NCBI RefSeq assembly: GCF_910596095.1
Contig: NC_056550.1
Location: 14,912,501-14,976,500 of the forward strand
DNA: 64,000 bases
Source of the DNA: Thunnus maccoyii
Taxonomy: Eukaryota; Chordata; Actinopteri; Scombriformes; Scombridae
Direction: 5' to 3'
This document shows, in pieces, positions 29,677 through 40,553 of this stretch. Every line of letters begins with the position of its first letter. The first letter of the stretch is position 1. The position numbers and the translations under genes are program-made. The notes beneath the pieces are model-generated. The model saw only the letters and a program-made list of their open reading frames with translations, had not been told where the DNA came from and ran no database searches.

Positions 29677-32600
29677 TCACTGCTTTAGTTTCCTGTTCAG
29701 GCCCATGACTTTGAAGGTAGCAGCAGTGATCTTCTCATACACAACGAACATGAGGGCAGCTGTCAGCACTGTCTGTAGCAGCTTGGCCTCCAGGCCTTTG
29801 TACAATCCAAGAACACCATGCCTCCTGTGATAAAGACAACGCATGTGAGTTAAATGACCAGCTATCTTAACATCCAGGAACAAAATGGGAATAAAAATCT
29901 GCCCCGGAGTTTTGATTCACACCCAAAACCCACCTGGGAATACACCACCACCCATACAACAAAGTATTAGTATAAGATTAGAATTCAAACCGGGCAGTAT
30001 GGCAGCAAAAACAGCACCAAACTTAATTTTAGTGGCTTTTTCTTCCTACATTCAATCCTTATATAACAAAGTTTTGTAAGGTCTGAGCTGATCACACAAA
30101 CAAAATAATTTGGTTAGTTAGTACATTATCATTTCTGATGAAAAACTGAGCTAACTAACTGAGATTAGCTTATTCCTGTTGGCTTCTGCCTATAGCTTCA
30201 AGCTGCAGAACCTTGACGGGTGTTTTCACTGGACACTGGACATTTCAAAGCATTAGAATTTTTCTGTTTCTGGAGAATCTTTTCCCTGAAATTTTCAGCT
30301 CCTCTTTTACATATTTTTTTTGTTAGTCGTGTAAAACGAGTCAGCAACAGTCAAGTGAATGTAATTGTGTGCATCTTAGAAGCTGCACCCACCTGATTCT
30401 ATCCATGAGCAGGGAGAAAATGTTTGAGAGGCTTCCCATCACACCGCCCTTGCCATCACCTTTGTACTGGCCGAACTGATGAGAAAGCATAAAATTTATG
30501 ATCATTCACTCATTGTGAATGCCATTAAAGAACTGACATTATCACGAGATCTTAAAGATATACAGCCCCACACTAACATCTGCATGTTCAACAATAAACT
30601 AATTACAGGCTTCATTAGGGTTTCATGTTCAGTTCCTGAGGTTCCCAGGAGAACACCATCTTCTTACTAAATAATAGAAAAAATACAAATTGTCTACTCT
30701 TCCATAATTGAATACTTTTGCATAGAAAAACCTAAACGAGAAGAAGTTCTTTCACAAAAGTTTAAATCTAGTAATAATGTCTTATTCTTCTATTGCAATA
30801 AACAAATATTTGAATATCAAGCAAAAAGTTACCAATCTAGTTAAACTATCTTTACTACACTCATTACTACATATATTATGATTTTCAATAATGTTTGAGA
30901 CCTCTTGGAAAGGTAAATAAAAGGGTGAATTTACATATAATAAGGTATTTACCCTGAGGATTGCCTGAACTGTCTGCAGTGGATAAGTTGCTGTGGTAGC
31001 AACGGCCTTGGCAATGGCTCCAATGAGAAAGATCTCTGCTGAGGATATCTGTCGAGGGACAAGGATTAAAAATGTTTATTACATCATTCTCTGTGATAAT
31101 AATACTATAAACACAATTGGTTTTCCTCCATGTTGGGATGTTGAGCATGTTTTCCCCTGCCATGGAAGAAAGCTTGTTTTCATTTAATAAGTAAATTGAA
31201 GCTAGCTCATGTTAAAAAATGATCAGTAAACCTGGTCAAAAAAAAGGCAAGGCTTCTAGTGTCGTCTTACCTTCCTCCCTCCTTTACCGGCCCTCCTCTT
31301 CATGGCCTCATAGAACATGAACTGTACGGCCGGGTTGAGGACGAGGATGAGAGAGGGCAGAGTGCTGTTCCACAGAGTTCCCACCCCCTCGTTGGCTATG
31401 ATCTGCGAGAACGCATCTGAGAGGGAAAGCCCAAAACACAGAAGGGTATCACAATTGCACAGAAACAACAACAACAAAAAAAACACACAACAACAAAACT
31501 ACAATACAGCAACACATGTACACGCACCAAATATGCCCTTGTACTGGGTCTGCTGGAGGTCTTCGTTTCTGAACTTTGCCCCCTGCATCTTCAGTCGAGT
31601 GTTGACCACCCACATGGGAGTGGTCAGGATCACGTTCACTGCCCCTGAATCAACAACACATAGTTAGCACCTTTCATTCTTATGCCCTTCAGTCAAAACC
31701 TTTAAATCTTGACTGTTTCCATCAAGTTATTAGTCATGATTAGTTTTATTGAATATGTGGTCACCTGATATGATCCCTATGAGCAGGTCTTTGGCAAGTC
31801 TGGACTTCTGTGGGCCAGATGCCGTCATCCTCTTCAGCGTGTTGAAGGTGTAGAAGTAGACAAAGTTGGAGCAGCAGAGGCTTGAGATGACTGGAAACCA
31901 GCCTCTGTACAAAGACTGCCTGGGGGGATAGTGTTCAGTTATTCATCCACATCATCAGCCTAAATAGTTGACTGTATTTATCAAAATGGCTTTTATTGAT
32001 CATAAATGTCAAATTACAACTGAAAATGGGATTTTGATGAAGTGGTCCTATGGGTGATAACAGTGTTGCCACCACAGAAAAGTGTTCAAATCGAATTGAG
32101 GGGATTGGATTTAATGATGACATAACAAGTAGGGCTGCAAAAAACGGTTATGTCCATTATCAATTAATCTGCTGAATTTGACAGTTAAATTTTGGCATTT
32201 TCTCTGGAAAAATTATATTTTCATTGTCAAAATATTTGCCAATTAATTTTCGATCAATTGTTTCAGCTCTAAAAACAAGCCATAACTTGGTATAATTTAA
32301 CCCAGCAGGCTTTGTGATAGCACAGGACAAAACTATACTTACAGGCCCTCTTCCTGTGCTATCTCAGCCAGGATGACGGGGGTGGATTTTGACTTTCGAT
32401 TTTCATCCACTGTGAAAAAACAAACAAACACAAAATGAGTTCATGGAGTATAGGAGGAGTATTACAGAGCCTGTGAAAATAGTTGTATAATGTCCTCTGT
32501 GGCTCTGGAGGGAGCTTTCTAAAGTCTGAAAAATAACCTTGGTGATGTCATCAGGGTTATCTCAGCTTGGGCTTGAGACCTTTTTTTTTTACCAGAAATT

Positions 32601-33108
32601 ATGCGTTATAAACTGGGGGCATGGAGTTCAAAGAATGACAAACAATGGTGTCTCTCTGTGTTCTCTTGGGGGTTTTAAAAGTCCCCCAACTTCATGGAAG
32701 TGCAATACTACATAGCTTGACTACTTTTTGTGGTGCATTTAAAGTCAATTCAAACTGGGGTTGTCTTCAGTTTCATTGAAAGTTCAAAATAAGTCCTCCA
32801 ACTCACCCTGCAGTCTGCTTTTGGCTGTGTCCAAAGGAAAGAAGACTGTCATTGCAGTCACACTGCCCTAAAAACAACGCATAGTTAAGTTATTGACTGA
32901 TACTGACAACTTTAATTTACAAAACAACATAAGTCTCAGGCTCCTTCTTCAATGCCAAGACAACAACAGGCACACCTACAAACTTAATATAAAATCATGA
33001 TATCTCCTCTTATCGCACTTTATCTCTGCTCACCGTTGCACCAGCCACAGCATGAACCAGCGTCTCGTAAGACAGAAGGCCGACAGCTGAGCCACCGTGG
33101 TCGGACAT
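29677..33108 (-). CDS. slc25a17: SLC25A17 / PMP34 peroxisomal CoA-FAD-NAD carrier
   Basis: Nine coding exons on the minus strand join in frame: 33108-33034, 32867-32807, 32409-32343, 31919-31765, 31644-31528, 31416-31271, 31048-30953, 30475-30393 and 29824-29677. They give 315 residues (human 307). It is a mitochondrial-carrier-family protein with three repeats, each opening with a signature proline: [10 protein letters not shown] (36-45), [10 protein letters not shown] (129-138) and [10 protein letters not shown] (230-239). The middle PMWVVNTR and [19 protein letters not shown] are diagnostic of the peroxisomal member PMP34. PMP34 exchanges CoA, FAD and NAD+ for nucleotides across the peroxisomal membrane and is inserted via PEX19. 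The protein starts MSDHGG, and I chose the only in-frame upstream ATG. It is divergently placed to anks4b, about 2.3 kb away. Confidence 0.96.
32133..32275. repeat. Fish TIR repeat of the 'GCTGCAAC' family, short internal-deletion copy
   Basis: It lies in slc25a17 intron 3, begins AGGGCTGCAAAAAACGGTTATG and ends with TCGATCAATTGTTTCAGCTCT. The two family ends face each other with little between them, so the middle is deleted. Confidence 0.65.
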
Positions 33109-33339
33109 CTCTGCAGCCTCGCTCCCTGTCAGGACCAGACACCGGAAAGAAAGAAAGTAGCTGACTGAGGAGCGACTCGACAGGAAACAGTGGTCTGTCT
33201 GGTTTTTCTTGCTGCGGAACTGGTTGGAGAATTAGACACTCACAGCTACAACTCCATTTGGCTTTTCTACACAGAAGACAGCCGAGAACAGAGAGCGGTG
33301 TAGCAAGAAAACTGTCGGCTAAATGTTTCCTCCTCCAAT
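33109..33339. promoter_or_regulatory. slc25a17 5' UTR and probable promoter
   Basis: This is GC-richer sequence directly upstream of the slc25a17 ATG, bounded on the far side by a miniature element at 33340. The promoter role is inferred from position. No core element is clear. Confidence 0.35.
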
Positions 33340-33537
33340 TTTTTCCTAGGATGGCGAAGTCATGACCCGCCCTACTCTGCCTCTGATTGGCTAGTAATCG
33401 TTGCCATCGTTGGTTGGGTTGGTTAGGTTTAGGCATGAGGAGTAAGATTGGTTATAAGAATACAAGGGTAAGCCAATCAGAGGCAGAGTAGGGTGGGTTG
33501 TGACTTCTCCATCCTAGGAAAAAAAAATTCTCCCATT
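33340..33537. mobile_element. Miniature inverted-repeat element upstream of slc25a17
   Basis: The two arms are near-perfect inverted repeats of about 50 bases. The left arm TTTTCCTAGGATGG...GACCCGCCC...GCCTCTGATTGGCT (33341-33392) mirrors the right arm AGCCAATCAGAGGC...GGGTGGGTTGTGACTTCTCC...CCTAGGAAAA (about 33473-33532). The centre holds GGTTAGGTTTAGGCATGAGG. It has no coding capacity. Confidence 0.8.
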
Positions 33538-33564
33538 CGTTCATTGGGTGACAGCTTCTTCTTC

Positions 33565-33625
33565 GTGACGTTTTTTGGCAGTTGGCAAACAACGAAAGGG
33601 CGCGTTACCGTTACCAATTGGTATG
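33565..33625 (-). repeat. Copy of the stk19/dxo promoter repeat arm
   Basis: On the minus strand this reads CGGTAACGCGCCC, then TTGCCAACTGCC, then AACGTCACGAAGAAGAAG. This is the same order as the right arm at 23190-23262 (GGCGATATTACGC, TGCCAACCGCC, AAACATCAAGAAGAAG). It lies about 0.45 kb upstream of the slc25a17 start codon. Confidence 0.55.
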
Positions 33626-33845
33626 GAGTGTGTATCGTGACTCAAGGAAATCAGATAATTAATTAATAGTTAAAGATTCCAGACATGTTTTTAGATTTAT
33701 ATGAAATACGCTACTTTGAATAATAATATGTGTCCGATGTGGTTTTTCCACAAAAAAAGGTTCAATTATCTTGTTAAAACCCTTAAAATTACATCTCCTT
33801 CTCTCACATTAAAAATTCCAGATTTTAATAATGATAAATTACACT

Positions 33846-33847
<2 letters not shown>

Positions 33848-33914
<67 letters not shown>
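33848..33914. repeat. (CA)n microsatellite, about 33 units
   Basis: An uninterrupted CA/TG dinucleotide run in the slc25a17-anks4b spacer. At this length it is expected to be polymorphic. Confidence 0.98.
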
Positions 33915-33915
<1 letters not shown>

Positions 33916-34700
33916 TGCATTACGCTTCTTTTTCTTCTTCTTCTGTTACTGTTTGAGTGGAGGGGGAGCAGTAGATTGGCATTAAAAACATTATAAATAA
34001 ATAATAAATTAACTTTGGGAGCACTGTTGAAACATAATAATAGAGTGTGAAACGACAACATCTAAAGATCACTTTTTTGTTTATTTCATTTTACTGTATT
34101 AACAATCTGTATTATTGTATATATTAACTGTATTATCATATCATGAATATAGGCTCTATTTAAAAAAGCAGATAAAATAAAACAATAATATGAAAAAATA
34201 TGCCCTCATCCATGGGTAGAGTGTGGCATAAAATCCAATTCCAGGCACTCAAAACAAAAAAGCCTTTATAATAATAAATAATAACACATACTAATACATT
34301 AAGAACACACAGGAAATCCATTTTTTCCAAAAATGAACCTCCACGGCCTTGTTTTTTCACATATCTACTGTAACTGCTCTGTTTTCAGTTTTATTTAAGG
34401 TTTTTCAGAATATTTACATGCGTTGTATCAAACATCACCCAGACCACCCAAAAACAGGAAACAAATCAAACATACAAGCCAAAAATAAATGAAAAGACAG
34501 CCTTGAAATATTCATATTTTTTACAGAATAAGGAGAGATACAGTCCTTTCTGCATTTTGAGTCCATGTCAACTCGTTCATTTGAACTCAACAAAAGAGAC
34601 TTTTCTACCATGTGACTTTTAGATGAGTATTTGGCATTTTATGGAGGAAAAATGACTATTTGTCTTTGATAATCTGATATTTGTCTTTAATATTATTCTC
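33915..34700. other. A/T-rich spacer
   Basis: No exon, RNA gene or named repeat was recognised. A short pyrimidine run with TTCTTCTTCTTCT lies at about 33927-33943. Confidence 0.6.
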
Positions 34701-35139
34701 CAGTGGTGGTATCCAGATTCTTCAGTAAAAATAGTAAAACCACAATGTAAAAATCAGTCACAAATAAAAATCTTTTATTCAAAATTTTACTTTAGTAATA
34801 TCAGGAAAATGTACAGTGTAAACTTTAAGAATTTGATGTAAATGTACTCAATAGTCAGTGTGTTATATTATTATGTGTAATAAATTATTGATGCAACATG
34901 TAAGTAGCATTTTCATGTTGTAGCTCTGTAGGTGGACCTGATTTGAACTTCTATATATCCTGTTGGATATTACTGAAGATCACATTTTATAAGATAATCA
35001 TGTTCTGTGTGTAAAATATTAAGCTTGTGTGGTCTGTGAAGAATAGCTGTCAATTAAATGTAGTGGAGAAGTGGAAACTCATATAAAGTACAATAAGTGT
35101 TGGTGTATGCATACTGAACTTGAGTACTTTTCACCTGTA
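34701..35139. mobile_element. Non-autonomous TIR element (CAGTGGTGG...AGTACTT family)
   Basis: It starts CAGTGGTGG, then runs through CCAGATTCTTCAGTAAAAATAGTA and CACAATGTAAAAATC to a right end with ATAAAGTACAA and TTGAGTACTTTTCACC. This is a very common fish element recognisable from these landmarks. A second, 5'-truncated copy lies at 55195-55500. It is non-coding. Confidence 0.7.
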
Positions 35140-35418
35140 GAAATATTCATAATTAGACCTAAACATTGTGCTACTTACTGCTGCTACTTAATGATGGGTG
35201 GGATGGTGCAGTAATAGTGTTTGAAATATCACCAGCAGGCAGCAGTGAACTGGACTTTGCTTTTGTTTTATGGCTTTGAGCAGCTGACGCCCAGTGCTCA
35301 TTTTGTTCGCTCAGTGTCCAACGTGCATCTGACAGGAGAGAGAGAGGGGGAAAAGTGACAGAAAGTGACAGATTTGTTTCCTCCTTTTCTGTTCTTTTCA
35401 CGTCGGCAGGGGTAGGAG

Positions 35419-37943
35419 ATGTCTAGGTACCACAAAGCGGCGATTGATGGTTACTTGGACCTCTTAAAGGAGGCCACAAGGAAAGACCTGAACACTCCGG
35501 ACGAGGATGGCATGACTCCCACATTACTAGCTGCTTTCCATGGACATGTCGATGCTCTTCAGCTCATATGCAGCAGAGGGTGAGCACTCCTCTCTATCAC
35601 CTGTGCTTCATTTCACATAGCCTAAAAAATGCACAGAATAAATTGTTACTGTAAAAAAAAAAGAAGAAAAAGCTGTTTCTCCATTACCTTAATGATCTTA
35701 AGTTTATATTTTCATACCCCAAAGAGAATATGCCAAGCCTGAGCTGCATAAATCAATGTAGCTGACACTCAGACACGTATATATTTATATTAATACCATT
35801 TCTACTATATTGTATCTATAATTACCTAAAAAGAAACAAAAAGCTACAGTAGAACTACAAATTTTGTTCACAGAGAAAAGGTAAACTACTGTCCAATGAA
35901 TTTCTAAAGCTGGAAAATGTTTTTTATGCTTTGTCTTATGCTGTGAATCAGTAGTTTAGGACTTCATCTGGGCTTCAACAACACATTGGTGCTCACATGT
36001 GTGCTAAAAGTTCATTCCAGTCTTTAGATTATACTGTCTCCCATGAGCTGAGCCAAATGTTTAATCAACCAACACAATCCTGAAAAACAAAAGAGCCCTT
36101 CATCTACCCCTCACCCCCTTCTCCATCCCTCATTCAGCACAACAAAAGACAGGCCGCAATCTAGCACAACATTTTCACTGACAAATATTTTCTCTCTGAG
36201 GTCCAGAATAGATGTTTAGAAGATTGGAGGTGAAGCTACCTACATGGCTAGAAATAACTGAAATGTTTCCGCTTCGGCCATTACCGGCACAAGCTGCGGT
36301 TTATGACAAGCTGTTGCAGTAAGACTTTTATTGCTGTGACAATGAGGCACAGCACTGGAGGACTTTACATCTTAATAGTTTACCAATTATCTTCAGCCAT
36401 GTTTGGTACTATGTTGTGATATTTGAATATATAGCCCAAAAGGATTTATGTTAATTTTTAAATAACTGCATTTAGCCTGCAAGCTGAGTCATTTCTAAGT
36501 TAGCACTGGCCAAACACAATAATAAAGATCTGAAATAAACAAACCACACCTCATCTCTTTTTCTTCCTTATCTTCAAGTGTCTTTCTCTTTTTAAAGATA
36601 TGTCCAACATTAACTCTACTGTTTTCTTGGAGAATCATTTTACTTTTTAGCATGTTTTCCTTTCTACTTTTTACTTCTACCTTTACATACATTTTATCTT
36701 AATGAAGTTTAAATGTATTTAGGTTTTGGTTAGAGCAAAGCCAATTTAAAAAAAAAATGCAGGTTATTACTTTCAATCTCATTTTTCTTTTGTGTTACAC
36801 AGAGGAGACCCCAACAGGAGTGACATCTGGGGGAACACACCGTTGCACCACGCTGCAGCTAATGGCCACATGCACATCCTCAGCTTTCTGGTCAGCTTCG
36901 ACGCCAACCTTTTCGCACTGGACAACGAATTCCACACGGCTATGGACGTTGCTGCTTCACGTGACCGCATGGAGTGTGTGCGCTTCCTGGATGCTGCCGC
37001 CTCACAGCAGACCAACCAAAACCCCAAGAAGGTTGCCAGCCTGAAGAAGGAGGCCACCAAAGAGGCGGAGAAACGTGTCAAACACTGTGAGAAGGTGAAG
37101 AAGAAACACCAGAACAAGATGGATAAGATGTACCGTGGAGCAGGCAATACTGGGTCTGTGTCAGAGGCCAGCATTGGGTCTGCATTCTCAAGCGGTGGCA
37201 CCATGACAAGCGTCAATGAGCAGTTCTCCAAGCTTATTGCAGCTGACAAATCTGGCTCCCTTTCGACCAGGGTTAAAGGTACACTCCAGAGGAAGCTTGG
37301 GAAGAAAGATAAAGGCACACTGCAGCGATCAGGAGGAGATGGGAACGTTATTTTCCTCAAGCAGGAGAATGGAGCGTCTGAGAAGCCAGAGTTTTTGGGC
37401 GTCTTCAGTGAGCAGGATGAGAACATGTTGGATGAGGATGGAACAGCAGGATTCGAAGATGATTATGATGATGATGAAGAACAAGGCCAAGTCAAACAGT
37501 CCATCTTCAACCGGCCTGGTCTCGGAGGTCTGATTTTCATGAAACCGATGGCGCTGGAGTCAGACGACATGCCAAGCGGGAACAATGAAAGTCTCGGCTT
37601 CCTCGTTCAGAACAACTTGTTCGAGGCAGAGGAAGACGTTGCTGGCTTTGAGGGGAACGTTGACGCTGACTTACCCTGGGAGCAGGAAGATCTGGGATTG
37701 GATGATGATGAAGATGAGGACACGTCTCCTTTGGATGCGTTCTTGTCTGCCATCTCCTTGCCAGAATTTTCCCTTGCATTCAACAGAGAGCACCTGGACC
37801 TGGAGGCACTCATGCTTTGCTCTGATGAAGATCTGAAAGGCATTCGCATCCAGCTGGGACCCAGGAAGAAGATCCTGGAGGCCGTCAACCGCAGAAAGAA
37901 TGCACTGGAGACTCCAGGCATCATGAAGGACAGTTGCCTGTGA
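35419..37943 (+). CDS. anks4b: Ankyrin-repeat/SAM scaffold, ANKS4B (harmonin-interacting) type
   Basis: Two coding exons join in frame: 35419-35579 and 36803-37943, giving 433 residues (human ANKS4B 417, USH1G/SANS 461). The start [20 protein letters not shown] and the next blocks ([33 protein letters not shown]) form ankyrin repeats over residues 1-130. A Lys/Glu-rich helical stretch follows (about 130-180), then an acidic linker, FNRPGLG (289-295), DLPW (343-346) and a SAM domain (about 360-425). The C-terminus is DSCL, which fits a class I PDZ ligand. The family anchors protocadherin-harmonin-myosin complexes at microvillus tips (ANKS4B) or stereocilia (USH1G). I favour ANKS4B because uqcrc2 and mosmo follow, as near human ANKS4B on 16p12.2. 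The in-frame ATG at 36792 lies in the intron and is not a start. Confidence 0.9.
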
Positions 37944-39391
37944 TCTGATGAGAAGATTATCAGCGATTTATAATCCTGTTTGACACTTCAGATGAATCTG
38001 TATCTATTGGAAAGAGCTTCAACAGTTTGATTTCCTGTATAAAACAAAGATGATTCAGCACTATTTCAGCTCCCTCTTTAAAATGATCAACTTAGCTTCA
38101 TGGATATGGAATAACAGTTTGCAAAGCTCTGTTTTTGCACTATTATCCATTTTATAGCCACTAACAAACAGCATGACAGGAACTACTGTAGCAACCTACG
38201 TTCTACATGTCAGGTTCAAACAGGAACAAAAATGCCTGTGACAACTTAAAAATATAAGAATATTATTATTTAGAGAAAATAAAAAGAATGGACACATAGC
38301 CAGCTCCTTGATTTTAAATCCACATCACTGTGTAGACAAACATGTTGTTTTTGAATAGAAATTGTAATTTGTTTCTCCCCATAGAGGAGATAACAGGGCC
38401 AGTGGCTGATTTGGTTGTGCTGTTTATTTATAATTATTTGACTGTTGACAACATAATTGTCAAATAAATAAGGCATGTATGCAAAATAATGTTTCCTATG
38501 TGATATTCTTTAAAGCAAAGATGTGTGTATGTACTATTGACAGAGTCTCATTCCCACTTGGGGAGAAAAAGCTGGTCTTCACAACATAAACCACAACATT
38601 TAAGAGATCAGTACAGTGGCCAAGAGGTGAAAGCATTGCAACTGAAGAAAACATTTTCACCACTTTGACAGCATTTTAGAAAAATATGCTATAATTATAA
38701 TTGTTCAGTTATTTATTTGCACAGGTAAATAACATAACACATTAACTGATTTAAAAAAAAAGATTGAGCTGGTAAATTTAAAAAAAAATCCAAAAAAGTT
38801 TGTAAAGCCATCCTAAGGGCAAAAATAATCTTAATCTTAATCTATCACTCAACTCTCAAACCCACAGAAAATCATCACCTGACTCTGTAGTCTCATTGCC
38901 GCTTTTAGCATCTTTCAGCTCATTGTCTTGGTTTTACAGCTCACATCTCTCATCAACCACTTTTCCAGCAGCAGCAGGGGAGAATTTTCAGAGACAAAAA
39001 AGATGAACCCACTGTGTTCTACCCGCTCAGCACCAAATCGCAGACAGACAAAGTTAGCAACAAGCCGCTGAACATAGTGGAACTTTTAGCAACTAAAGAA
39101 CCTGATATTTCTCTCAGTAGTTAGTGGAGACCAACACAAAGCTAAAAGGAGAGTGAATATTGGACTTACATTTGCCAGTTGGCCTGAAACATGACAAATA
39201 ATTCCTGATGTTGCTCTGTGTCTGCTGGATTTGTAAATAGGCAACAGTTTGCTAACCATTACAAACTTTATAAAATGATAATACGTCAGTGTTATGATTA
39301 CAGCTTTATAGTAATCCAGCCACGATCAGCAGATTTAGTTCAAATTAGGGAGTCATTGTTGTGAGTGAGTAAATTATTTCATAATTGTACC
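37944..39391 (+). other. anks4b 3' UTR and spacer
   Basis: This is A/T-rich non-coding sequence. AATAAA at 38463-38468 is a good poly(A) signal, for a 3' UTR of about 0.55 kb. Beyond it no feature was recognised before the foldback element. Confidence 0.6.
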
Positions 39392-39991
39392 TTCAAGGAT
39401 AGGTTCACAAATTTGTCTGTCTGTCAGGTGCCCATATGAACACTGAAAGAGGTTTTCCTCGCTGTAATCATTCTTCCTGTTCATACTGGTTATTAAAAGA
39501 TCCCCTTCAAATGTACTTTCAATGTAGATGATGGGGGCCAAAATCCACAATGTGTCCATGCGATCATTTTGTGCAAAAATGCATTTTAAAAGTTTATCTG
39601 AAGCTTATATGAGACTTCAGCAATCTGAGTTAGTCATATCAAGTGGATATCTGCCAGATTTACAGTCAGCATCAAATCTCCCTCTGTGTTTCCCTGTTGA
39701 GCTGGAGTGGAAGTGTAGCAACAAAAAGGACTTTGGCACTAAAAAGACTGTAACGTTGAAAGATATCTACTTGATTTGTCTAATCTGGATTAGCTTCAGA
39801 TAAATTTTAAATACATTTGTGCTCAGACGGAGGCTTGTGGACTTTGGTCCCATCACTTACATTGAAAGTGCACCATGCCAGTACGAACAGGAGGAATAAT
39901 TACAGCAAGAAAAACCTGTTTCAATATTCAATTGGGCACCTGACTATTGTTTTAAGACAGCCTTGAAAAAATGTGAACCCGTCCTTTCAAC
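39392..39991. mobile_element. Foldback non-autonomous element, copy 2 (compact)
   Basis: The left arm (about 39392-39650) and right arm (about 39750-39991) are inverted repeats: GGTTCAC tip, CAGGTGCCCATATGAAC, GAGG/CAGG-TTTTCCTCGCTGTAATCATTC and CAAAAATGCATTTTAAAA, each mirrored on the right. The tips read TTCAAGGA and TCCTTTCAA. It matches copy 1 (61-1396) but lacks the central insertion, so it is close to the basic form of the family. Confidence 0.8.
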
Positions 39992-40553
39992 TGAAATAAC
40001 TTCAATTATAACTTCAACAAAGAGAGAAAACGATGCTGGAGCAAATGCAGACGCTGTAGTGAAGCGAAGCAGGAAGTACTCGGAGGTGAACTCTCTTGAC
40101 CTGTGCTGCGGCGGTGGGAGGAGCTCCTGGTGAGAGGCGGTATATGCCGCTGCACTCTGTGTGGGGGGAGAGTACCTGCTCTGTTAGTAGTCACGATTAT
40201 GTCCATCAGTAAATATGTCTCACTGTGACAGCTGCTGAGCGTGTAATATCGCCTTTCTGTAAGTTACACTGTAAGTATTCTCCTGAAGCGAGTCGATATC
40301 TATCTCCGCCTCCATCTCGCGACACTGCTAAGCCTCATTAGTGAGCTAGTTAGCTGACGTTAACTTAATAGACACAATCTCGGCTCGTCTCTCTGCCGTG
40401 TTGCTTCTTCTGCGACTCTGTTTCAAATTTACATCTTAAATGAGTGCCTTAGTGAGTTAATTTACTACTTATCCGACTTTCCAGTGCAGCATTAGTAGCT
40501 AAAAGCTGAGGTGAGCATTTGACGTCAAAGTGTCCCTAACTATCTTGTCTGTT
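39992..40553. promoter_or_regulatory. Promoter/5' UTR region of the Kelch gene
   Basis: This GC-richer stretch before the Kelch start codon holds a GAGCTAGTTAGCTGACGTTA motif at 40343-40363. A possible donor (CTGTAAGT-like) near 40257-40276 means a non-coding first exon is possible. Exact transcript starts cannot be read from the DNA. Confidence 0.45.

Noticed and set aside
33825-34061. ORF with a long Cys-Val repeat
   Set aside because: It is only the translation of the CA microsatellite.
36792-36802. ATG at the start of the long anks4b ORF
   Set aside because: It lies upstream of the exon 2 acceptor, in the intron. The true start is in exon 1 at 35419.
36779-37426. 215-aa minus-strand ORF opposite anks4b exon 2
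   Set aside because: It is a shadow of the coding exon on the other strand, with no family resemblance.
40530-40553. Longer N-terminus of the Kelch protein starting at 40530
   Set aside because: The codon there is GTG, not ATG. The first ATG in frame is 40554.
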